A DNA stretch of 12,586 nt, from NCBI GenBank assembly GCA_023260735.1, contig JALQUL010000402.1:1-12586 (forward strand). The letters are read 5' to 3'. The notes under the pieces were generated by a model, which was not told the origin of the DNA, did no database searches, and saw only the letters and a program-made list of their open reading frames with translations. Position numbers and translations under genes: made by a program. This document shows, one piece after another, positions 1 to 6,059 of this stretch (positions are counted from its first letter, which is position 1; every line of letters starts with the position of its first letter). This DNA is from Limnohabitans sp. (lineage in GTDB: Bacteria > Pseudomonadota > Gammaproteobacteria > Burkholderiales > Burkholderiaceae_C).

Positions 1-12
1 CCAGATTTTTGA

Positions 13-294
13 TTAGTGAATTTGATGATAACGAAAAGTACATGTGTTGTTTTTGAAGCTTGAGAGTCGTTGCTTTTGATAAGCATCAAAACAACTATCT
101 TTTAAAAAAAGTTCGGGTTGTTCAGGTTCTAATCTAGACAAACCAGGCTGCATTTTAAATTCAGGCAATACCGCCCAAAAATTGTGCTCTGCAGGTGTTA
201 ATACGGCAAGTGAGGTATTTTGGCTGTTTGTGTTTTGGAAATCGTTATTGCTCAAAGTACCTGAGGCATACGAATGCATTGAAAATGAAGTCAT
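13..294 (-). CDS. small hypothetical protein, 93 aa
   Basis: I do not recognise this protein. The ATG at 294 follows a good ribosome binding site: GGTGA lies six bases upstream on the minus strand (complement of 301-305), which is better than most starts in this window and is the main reason to believe the gene. The product is polar, rich in Asn, Ser and Gln in its first 30 residues, and has no membrane segment or signal peptide. Two Cys (near residues 68 and 85) do not form a recognisable motif. It stops cleanly inside the window. It lies downstream of the ADP-ribosylglycohydrolase gene on the same strand, 89 bases apart, so it could be co-transcribed, but nothing links it to that function. 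It could also be a chance frame. Confidence 0.5.
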   Translation of the reverse strand: MTSFSMHSYASGTLSNNDFQNTNSQNTSLAVLTPAEHNFWAVLPEFKMQPGLSRLEPEQPELFLKDSCFDAYQKQRLSSFKNNTCTFRYHQIH

Positions 295-383
295 AAAAAT
301 TCACCAAATTGATAAAAATAAAAAATCATTTTAAAGTAAGTAATTACCCCCTAGGCTAAGTGTTGTGTTTAATATTTCATAGA

Positions 384-1523
384 TTATGAATAACGTTTAT
401 CAAAATCTAACAAGATCTCATGACGTTTTTCGGGTGTAAAAAAACCATGGCAATACATATATACAAATAACAGATCATGACAAATTTGATCAACAAGATG
501 CGTCATTTCAAGACCGTCTAAAAAATAATCTGGAATAGCTTCATAACCATATAACGCACCCAATAACTGACCCGCCATTGAGCCAGTTGAGTCGCTATCA
601 CCCGTAATGTTCACCGCCATCTCTATGCCTTGTGCAATATTCTTAGCCTTTAAGGCACAATAAACTGCAATCGCTAAAGCTTCTTCTGCAATCCACCCTT
701 CTCCTAATTGAGCAATAGCAAGGTGAGGGCTTAGCGAATTTTGAGACAGCGCTATAGCTTGACTTAAGGCCTGGCTGGTTTCTTGATGAAACTCTTTTTG
801 CTGTAGATGTAAAAGGGCTAAATCACAAGCCTGGCGCATTGATTGGCCACATAACACAGCAAATAAAATAAGTGCAAATGCAGCTGCCGCAATTTGTCCA
901 GTAGGATGACCATGAGTAAGCGCTGCGGACATTATTGATTGCTCATAGACCCAATCGAACGATTGTTCGATGTCGCTTAATTGGAGATCATGATTTAAAC
1001 TGGCATGAGCCATAATCGCCACAGGCGCAACGCGCATTATGGTGCCACAACCTTTGCTGTTGTTGCTAGCGGTAAAAGTATTTTGACTGGCAATTTGTTG
1101 AAGGCCAGTTAAACAAGTATTGCCTGGGGCTCTACGACTAGACAAGGCTTTTTCCGCATATAAAAAACCATCTTGATTAAAAGATGAATTATATTGGGTT
1201 GATAACCAACGCAGATAAGCGTTTTTGAGTTCAGTTGGGTAATGACCCTGACCTAGTCGATTTTGCTTGTACCAAGCCATTATCAAACCTTCAGCCGTAA
1301 ATAGAGTCATTTGGGTATCGTCGGTAATTTTTCCCAAACCACCATAACAAGGTTCATATTGTTGAATGCCATTTACCCCAAATTTATTTAAAATTTGCTC
1401 ACGACTTATAAACTCAACTGCCGCACCTAATGCATCTCCGGCAGCCCCGGCAAATAAGCATCCCATGTATAAAGATAATGTTTGAGTGTATTTTCTTAAT
1501 GCTGGATGTTGAGGATAATTCAT
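384..1523 (-). CDS. ADP-ribosylglycohydrolase (DraG/ARH family)
   Basis: This 379-residue enzyme should remove ADP-ribose from modified proteins or small molecules in the cytoplasm, using a dinuclear metal centre. Seen in the sequence: the N-terminal family motif GCLFAGAAGDALGAAVEF (residues 21-38), the metal-binding TDDTQMT (67-73), the glycine-rich KGCGTIMRVAP (157-167), and the C-terminal GDSDSTGSMAG (308-318), whose D309, D311 and T313 match the second half of the metal site. Length is typical to slightly long for the family. The ATG at 1523 starts just before a conventional N-terminus, with no clear ribosome binding site. It is divergent from a NrtR-like regulator 77 bases away, a pairing that fits control by ADP-ribose or NAD status. 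DraG itself acts on nitrogenase reductase, but no nitrogen-fixation gene is nearby, so I give no symbol; the substrate is unknown. Confidence 0.92.
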   Translation of the reverse strand: MNYPQHPALRKYTQTLSLYMGCLFAGAAGDALGAAVEFISREQILNKFGVNGIQQYEPCYGGLGKITDDTQMTLFTAEGLIMAWYKQNRLGQGHYPTELKNAYLRWLSTQYNSSFNQDGFLYAEKALSSRRAPGNTCLTGLQQIASQNTFTASNNSKGCGTIMRVAPVAIMAHASLNHDLQLSDIEQSFDWVYEQSIMSAALTHGHPTGQIAAAAFALILFAVLCGQSMRQACDLALLHLQQKEFHQETSQALSQAIALSQNSLSPHLAIAQLGEGWIAEEALAIAVYCALKAKNIAQGIEMAVNITGDSDSTGSMAGQLLGALYGYEAIPDYFLDGLEMTHLVDQICHDLLFVYMYCHGFFTPEKRHEILLDFDKRYS

Positions 1524-1537
1524 TTATAAAAGTAGTT

Positions 1538-1585
1538 AGTTGCAATATACCACTATCATACAATAGATATTTGCAAAATGCAACT
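1538..1585. promoter_or_regulatory. candidate operator region between the divergent ADP-ribosylglycohydrolase and NrtR-like genes
   Basis: AGTTGCA (1538-1544) is matched by its reverse complement TGCAACT (1579-1585). The right side also holds a tight palindrome, TTGCA (1571-1575), AAA, TGCAA (1579-1583). A smaller dyad, CTAT (1553-1556) and ATAG (1563-1566), lies in the middle. NrtR regulators typically bind palindromes in front of the genes they control, often including their own. The position between two divergent starts makes this the natural place for such a site, but I cannot match it to a published motif. Confidence 0.35.
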
Positions 1586-1600
1586 ATGTAAGGCCTCAAT

Positions 1601-2269
1601 ATGATAAATGATCAACTTAACCCACTGGTGGTAATTGATATTGCAATATTTACCGTTCAAGATCAACAACTTAAAATATTGTTAGTTAAAAGGGCGAATG
1701 AGCCTGAAAAAGGCAGGTGGGCCTTACCTGGCGGCATATTAATTCCCAGTAAAGACCTTAACCTAGAAAGCAGTGCCCGAAGAATATTAAAAACCAAGGT
1801 CAGTGTGGATATTGCTTACCTAGAGGAGGTATGCACTTTTAGTGGCCTGCATCGTGATCCACGGGGCTGGTCGATTGCCACCTTGCACTACGCACTTTTA
1901 CCCGCCGATAAAACCCATGCTTTAGTGAAAGAAAGTATTGAAGATTTAATTTGGCAAAACGTGCTCACATGCCCAGCATTGGCATTTGATCATGAACTAC
2001 AACTTCAAACAGCGCTCGCTACTTTACGTCGTAAAGTGTCGTCACATTTATTACCTTTGCATTTAATGCGTCCAAAATTTACTTTAAGCGATTTGCAAAA
2101 AACCTGTGAAGCCATACTAGGTCAAAAATTAGATAAAAGTGTTTTTAGAAGGCGCTTAAAAAATAACACCGACATTATTGAACTAGAAGAATATGAGGGC
2201 GGAGCTCAAAGACCAGCGCAATTATTTAAAGCGAGAACTGATTTTGAGTTTAAAGAACCGCTGGTTTAA
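1601..2269 (+). CDS. NrtR-like Nudix-domain transcriptional regulator
   Basis: This 222-residue protein has a Nudix-like N-terminal domain (about 8-145) followed by a winged-helix region (about 150-215, with the family-typical RPKFTLSDLQ and the run KSVFRRRLK). This is the layout of NrtR, a repressor of NAD metabolism genes that binds ADP-ribose as its signal. The Nudix box begins with RWALPGGIL (39-47), but the expected RE-x-x-EE reads R61 I62 L63 K64 T65 K66, so all three catalytic glutamates are lost and the domain should bind rather than hydrolyse. The start is supported by TAAGG eight bases or so before ATG 1601. It is divergent from an ADP-ribosylglycohydrolase, a known type of NrtR target. 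A catalytically active Nudix hydrolase is unlikely given the missing residues. Confidence 0.87.
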   Translation: MINDQLNPLVVIDIAIFTVQDQQLKILLVKRANEPEKGRWALPGGILIPSKDLNLESSARRILKTKVSVDIAYLEEVCTFSGLHRDPRGWSIATLHYALLPADKTHALVKESIEDLIWQNVLTCPALAFDHELQLQTALATLRRKVSSHLLPLHLMRPKFTLSDLQKTCEAILGQKLDKSVFRRRLKNNTDIIELEEYEGGAQRPAQLFKARTDFEFKEPLV

Positions 2270-2270
2270 A
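2249..2270 (+). terminator. weak hairpin over the stop codon of the NrtR-like gene
   Basis: AACC (2256-2259), loop GCT, GGTT (2262-2265... approximate) forms a short stem, extended by TTTAA on the left and TTAAA on the right with a small bulge. It spans the TAA stop and is followed by the moderately T-rich GACTTGTTTTG. It could end transcription before the convergent gene, but the stem is short and the T tract is interrupted. Confidence 0.25.
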
Positions 2271-2298
2271 GACTTGTTTTGTTGAGATTAGAACTCTA

Positions 2299-2652
2299 TC
2301 ACGTTATAAAACTGGCAACAATTTCCACCAAGGACATAGCGAGTAAAAACAAAAAACTTTTGGCGGTGCTTTTAACAGCCTGTAATTTATTGCTGCGGGT
2401 TCTAAAAAAATAGACCGGAATAAATATAACTGCAAAAAGTGCTGCCCATAATGCAGAATGACCTGGAGCAACTGAGTTGCGTTCTGTTGATTCAGTTTTA
2501 CACCAAGAATAAATCAGTGCCACTGAAATGACACTTATAGAAATATTTAAAAATTGCGCTAATTGATTTAATTGAGGAAAAAAAACAATGGGTAAAGACT
2601 GTAGATTAGAAATTAAAAATAGTACCCACAAAATTTTATTACTTTTTTTCAT
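2299..2652 (-). CDS. small integral membrane protein, 117 aa
   Basis: I do not recognise the family. The product has about four hydrophobic segments (roughly residues 7-25, 36-50, 66-84 and 98-115) separated by short polar loops; the loop at 51-65 is acidic to neutral and those at 84-98 are basic, which suggests that the latter face the cytoplasm. I chose the ATG at 2652; a TTG at 2664 would add four residues, and neither has a convincing ribosome binding site. It is convergent with the NrtR-like gene, with 29 bases between stops. A small ORF (2661-2801) ends immediately upstream of this start, so the two might be one transcript. No function can be inferred. Confidence 0.55.
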   Translation of the reverse strand: MKKSNKILWVLFLISNLQSLPIVFFPQLNQLAQFLNISISVISVALIYSWCKTESTERNSVAPGHSALWAALFAVIFIPVYFFRTRSNKLQAVKSTAKSFLFLLAMSLVEIVASFIT

Positions 2653-2660
2653 TTTCAAAA

Positions 2661-2801
2661 TCAATTAGTAAGAGTGTCGTTAAGACAGTACCACTTCCAG
2701 CTATAAATACAAGCTGTCATAGCCAAAATATGATGATTAACATCAAGAACAGTTTGTAAACCCATTGCCTCGCCACCTACAAAATGTATGGTATTGTGCA
2801 A
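2661..2801 (-). CDS. possible small ORF or gene remnant, 46 aa
   Basis: A frame open from a TTG at 2801 to a TGA at 2661 encodes a product with a coding-like mix of residues, including FVGGEAMGLQTVLDVNHH (residues 7-24) and a Cys/Trp-rich end (TACIYSWKWYC, 29-39). An in-frame TAG lies a few codons upstream of the TTG, so the frame cannot be much longer. The TGA falls nine bases before the ATG of the membrane protein at 2652. The codons look more protein-like than the surrounding AT-rich spacer. It may be the tail of a decayed gene, an unusually started small gene, or chance. I recognise no family. Confidence 0.22.
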   Translation of the reverse strand: MHNTIHFVGGEAMGLQTVLDVNHHILAMTACIYSWKWYCLNDTLTN

Positions 2802-3131
2802 AATAAACTATACAAGCAAGAGATTACTATTCATTCAATTGACATCAACACTTTAGCCTCTAGCTAGCATTTATCTACCGCAAGCACATTTAAGCTACAG
2901 CATATTTGACGAATTGATTCTGATCTTTTATGAGGGCTAGTCAATTGTTTGCTTTTGTTGTACGTACAGCGCATTTAACATTTTCTAATCAAGACTGCGT
3001 TTAATGCATGGAGCATTTAAAAAAACATTCAATCATTCTTTACTAAAAGTTCACCAAACAATCAATATTAAAGTTCTATGTATTAGTGATAACTAATATA
3101 ATCAAACTCTTATTATTAGTTACATTAAAAA
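2802..3131. other. intergenic stretch, 330 bases
   Basis: No convincing frame on either strand and no RNA gene that I can see. The stretch becomes more AT-rich to the right. Its only clear structure is the inverted repeat at 3081-3098, close to the start of the DUF4395 gene. The promoter of that gene is presumably here, but I cannot place it with confidence. Confidence 0.5.
3081..3098. promoter_or_regulatory. inverted repeat upstream of the DUF4395 gene
   Basis: TATTAGT (3081-3087), spacer GATA, ACTAATA (3092-3098) are perfect 7-base arms, ending 33 bases before ATG 3132. A further related half-site, ATTAGTTAC, lies at about 3115-3123. The position suits an operator, but both arms are AT-rich, which makes chance repeats more likely. 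Confidence 0.3.
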
Positions 3132-3902
3132 ATGAATTCAATTTTTCAATTTGGCGAGCATCATGACAGCTACGCTATTAAAGTCATTAATGAAAGAGAA
3201 GCAAGGGCTGGGGCTGGTATTCTATTATTTTGTGCAATGGTTGCTTTTATGCAAGCATGGCTGACGGGAAATTTTAATCCTACCAAAATTGTAGTGATTG
3301 GTTTTTTTATTGACTTTTTTATTCGAGTCATTATTAACCCACGATTTTCTCCTAGTTTAATTTTAGGCCGTTTTGCAGTGAATAATCAAACGCCTGAATA
3401 TGTGGGCGCGGCACAAAAAAGACTGGCATGGGGCCTTGGCCTAGGGCTGGCAAGTTTAATGATGGTCATGCTGGTGATTTACGACGTAAGAGGCCCAGTC
3501 AATATTATTGTGTGCTTGGTGTGTTTGATATTATTGTTTTTTGAAACAGCATTTGGCATATGTTTAGGTTGCAAACTTTATAACCTCATTTATAAAGATA
3601 GTGCGCAACTTTGCCCTGGTGGTGTTTGCGAAATCAAACAAAAAGAAAGCATACAAACCATAGGTAAAAGCCAAATTGTGGCCTTGATTTTATTTGTGGC
3701 ATTATTTACTTTATCCCTACAAATTACGCATTTCGATGCCCATAATAACACCACTAACCCAATTGCAAATCATACCAATGGCAATACAAATGGTGTGTCC
3801 TCGTCTATGGACCTAGCAGAGCAAGAACGTTGCAAAGTGCCGGCTTTTGCTAAAGCGATTGGTCATGAAAAACATTGGAAAGAACACAACGGTTGTAAGT
3901 AA
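3132..3902 (+). CDS. DUF4395 family membrane protein
   Basis: This 256-residue inner-membrane protein of unknown biochemical role belongs to the DUF4395 family. The recognisable part is N-terminal: NEREARAGAGILL (20-32), a membrane segment, then PTKIVVIGFFIDFFIRVIINPRFSPSLILGRF (50-81), VNNQTPEYVGAAQKRLAW (83-100) and further helices at about 98-116, 122-147 and 180-197. Cytosolic or loop cysteines occur in LCPGGVC (160-166). After the last helix comes an Asn/Thr-rich linker (about 204-222) and a polar, Cys-containing C-terminal tail (C234, C255) that probably extends the basic family fold. It stands alone: the gene to its left is on the other strand and its right neighbour is convergent, 19 bases away. 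The ATG has no clear ribosome binding site, but an inverted repeat lies just upstream. Confidence 0.88.
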   Translation: MNSIFQFGEHHDSYAIKVINEREARAGAGILLFCAMVAFMQAWLTGNFNPTKIVVIGFFIDFFIRVIINPRFSPSLILGRFAVNNQTPEYVGAAQKRLAWGLGLGLASLMMVMLVIYDVRGPVNIIVCLVCLILLFFETAFGICLGCKLYNLIYKDSAQLCPGGVCEIKQKESIQTIGKSQIVALILFVALFTLSLQITHFDAHNNTTNPIANHTNGNTNGVSSSMDLAEQERCKVPAFAKAIGHEKHWKEHNGCK

Positions 3903-3921
3903 CTTTTTACTTGTAAAATAA

Positions 3922-4911
3922 TTAATTACTTGGTATTAGTACAGCTGAAGCAACACTTGAGGGCTTAGAAGCCGAGCTAGTGGAGGCTACACTGGCACTC
4001 GAACTAGACTCCAATGCTAAATTGAGGTTGGTGTTGCTAGGGCTGTTAGTCAAATGATAGGAATGGATTGATTGCGCTGAAGGCCAAAAATAGAGCAAAG
4101 CTAAAATTCCAATAATACATAGTGCTGTGTAGCCAAAATACCGAGGTAAAATTTTTTGAGGAGTTTCATTTTGCTTGATTGGCAAAGGGCTCTTCATGAA
4201 ATTTTTTTTTACAGGCTCTTTAATTAAAATAAAAATAGTATGGTGCTCTGCCATTAACTCATAGGCTTCGTTATTGGTTTGGGCCATATTAAGCACTACG
4301 GCCTGGCCCTCTACAGCACCCTTTAACAAGGCCTGACAGGCAACTAAAAACACATTACGATCTAATTTTGAATCTATGTTTCCGTGCCAAGATGTTGCAT
4401 CAAAAGATAACTCAGATAAGTCCTTACCTGCTTGTGGCTCGGCAACTACTTCTGTTTGCCAAGCAGGTAAACTTGCTAGCGAAGACAAAACCAATTGCTC
4501 AACACAGGTTTGAAGCTCTGCTGTCTTATTTCTTTCGGCTAAAAAACGCTCCACTAAATCCTCTGTAAAAAACAAATCAAATGGGCATTGATAGTCTGCA
4601 GAATCGACTTTGTTCGCCACCTGCACAATCCACCATGCAATTAAGTTTTTAATCAATTGCAACGACTCGGTATTTTCAGAGTTGCCTTCTAAAACGATTG
4701 AATAGCGAATAACCGAACCGACTCTATCTTTTCTGGCAGACCTAATGCCACTTAAATAACAAGTCCAATCGGTGGCATTAGCTTTTAAAATAAAACTGGG
4801 TTTTTCAAAACTGGTGTAATTTTGAAAGTCAAGCCACCAACGGCTTTGGGGCGCATAGGACAAAAATGAATAATCAATTTTTATGCCCCGAGTTTGAATA
4901 AATAGTTTCAT
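3922..4911 (-). CDS. membrane-anchored third component of the dual-GTPase operon
   Basis: This 329-residue protein is the last gene of a three-gene operon; its ATG overlaps the TGA of the preceding GTPase gene (ATGA, 4908-4911), so it is probably translationally coupled. The N-terminal region (1-100) opens with LFIQTRGIKIDY and contains LSGIRSARKDRVGSVIRYSIVLEG (53-76), which looks like a conserved domain core. A helical middle (about 113-210) follows, then a basic stretch (K235, K236, K240, K246, K253), one transmembrane helix (about 257-277) and a Ser/Ala-rich low-complexity tail (about 300-325). The charge pattern predicts N-terminus in the cytoplasm and tail outside. No catalytic motif is visible. 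I infer an adaptor or effector that ties the GTPases to the membrane. It could be analogous to the GTPase-associated proteins predicted beside double-GTPase modules, but I cannot confirm homology. Confidence 0.8.
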   Translation of the reverse strand: MKLFIQTRGIKIDYSFLSYAPQSRWWLDFQNYTSFEKPSFILKANATDWTCYLSGIRSARKDRVGSVIRYSIVLEGNSENTESLQLIKNLIAWWIVQVANKVDSADYQCPFDLFFTEDLVERFLAERNKTAELQTCVEQLVLSSLASLPAWQTEVVAEPQAGKDLSELSFDATSWHGNIDSKLDRNVFLVACQALLKGAVEGQAVVLNMAQTNNEAYELMAEHHTIFILIKEPVKKNFMKSPLPIKQNETPQKILPRYFGYTALCIIGILALLYFWPSAQSIHSYHLTNSPSNTNLNLALESSSSASVASTSSASKPSSVASAVLIPSN

Positions 4912-6059
4912 TCTTTTTTCTCGGTCAGTTCTATAGTGCGTTTGGTGGTCGATTGTTGAGCTAGCTTTTCAATAATAGAGCTCAAATTATTGACTAAACC
5001 CCTTTGTTGCCAAACTTGAGTGGTTAAGGAATTGGCATTTTCTACTCGCCTCTGACGTTCTCTGGTGGCCCATAACCACATATTAGAAATAACACCCTCG
5101 TCTCGTTCAGCTTCATTTTTAGCCAAGTATGCCTTGGTTTGAATAGCGTTTACCTTGGCTTTTTCAGCTAGCAAGGCTTGACTCATTAAATGGCGTGATA
5201 AATTAATTAACACAGCGTCTGCTCCTTTAACCGATAATTGACCGGGCTTTCTGACTCGGTAATGCGCTGAAAATGACATGTCATCTGGTTTTGTACCCTC
5301 CCAACTTGACTTGACAATTTCTACACAGCCAACCGTATCGACAGGGGCATAGACAATTTTGACGCTTGGAAACTCACTTAAAGCCGCTTTTAAAACATCG
5401 GAATAATAATCTTCAAACTCTGCTAATAAATCAGCCGATAAGTCTTTAAGGCCTCCGTTGTCATCAAAATAAGATTCACATTTAACAGGACAAAACATTA
5501 ATAAAGCAGGCTGATGAGGTGCAATGGCACGTCCCTTGGCCCATTGCCTCACTACTTGTTCTATGTCATAGGTATTTAAAATATAGGGTACTGCCCTTTT
5601 TTCGATAGAGATAGTGGCCTCCATCATAACGGCCGACTCCACTGGAACAATTAAGACACTACTCTCGGCTAGCCACTTTTGACAATATTGCCATTCGGTT
5701 TCTCGCTCGACTGGTCTGCGACTTGAGTCTAACCAGCCCCCAGGAAAATCTAATAAATTAAAGTGAATTCCATAACTTCCGACGCCATGATCCATTCTTA
5801 ACTCGTATGCAAAGGACTCTTCGGTACCAGAGACTGCACCTGGGTTAAATTCGCCTGCACGTAATGAACCACTCAACTCTTTATGGTGCTGGGCTATGCG
5901 CCTTTCAGTTTTAGTACCAAAAGGTTGAATTCTTGCAGGAGTCCCAGCCAACAGTTTATGAGAATCATTGAGGATAGAAGCAATCAAAGAGGTTTTACCT
6001 ACACGTGAAGGTCCTACAATGCCAATTTTAAAAAAATAATTAGTCTGAATTGGAATCAT
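4908..6059 (-). CDS. P-loop GTPase, second component of the dual-GTPase operon
   Basis: A 383-residue soluble protein with a TRAFAC-like GTPase domain in its first two thirds. The Walker A/G1 motif GPSRVGKTS (16-24) directly follows a beta-strand; G3 is LDFPGGWL (103-110); an aromatic and Ser/Thr-rich switch I region lies around 70-85. In place of a normal NKxD motif there is FCPVKCESYF (189-198), so guanine recognition is unusual and nucleotide choice should be tested. The last 100 residues (about 285-383) are helical and highly charged, with QTKAYLAKNEAERDEG and ATRERQRRVENAN. There is no membrane segment. The ATG overlaps the TGA of the dynamin-like gene (ATGA, 6056-6059), and its own stop overlaps the next gene. 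It resembles the second partner of predicted double-GTPase systems; the exact family is my inference. Confidence 0.85.
   Translation of the reverse strand: MIPIQTNYFFKIGIVGPSRVGKTSLIASILNDSHKLLAGTPARIQPFGTKTERRIAQHHKELSGSLRAGEFNPGAVSGTEESFAYELRMDHGVGSYGIHFNLLDFPGGWLDSSRRPVERETEWQYCQKWLAESSVLIVPVESAVMMEATISIEKRAVPYILNTYDIEQVVRQWAKGRAIAPHQPALLMFCPVKCESYFDDNGGLKDLSADLLAEFEDYYSDVLKAALSEFPSVKIVYAPVDTVGCVEIVKSSWEGTKPDDMSFSAHYRVRKPGQLSVKGADAVLINLSRHLMSQALLAEKAKVNAIQTKAYLAKNEAERDEGVISNMWLWATRERQRRVENANSLTTQVWQQRGLVNNLSSIIEKLAQQSTTKRTIELTEKKE

Noticed and set aside
1414..1599. 61-residue minus-strand frame overlapping the ADP-ribosylglycohydrolase start
   Set aside because: It overlaps a confidently assigned gene in a different frame and crosses the regulatory gap; no domain is visible.
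3905..3918. TTTTAC-TT-GTAAAA palindrome between the convergent DUF4395 and operon genes
   Set aside because: Its loop would be only two bases, leaving a four-pair AT stem; too weak to call a terminator.
4368..4568. 66-residue plus-strand frame inside the third operon gene
   Set aside because: It is antisense to a well-supported gene, and its residues look like a by-product of the opposite strand.
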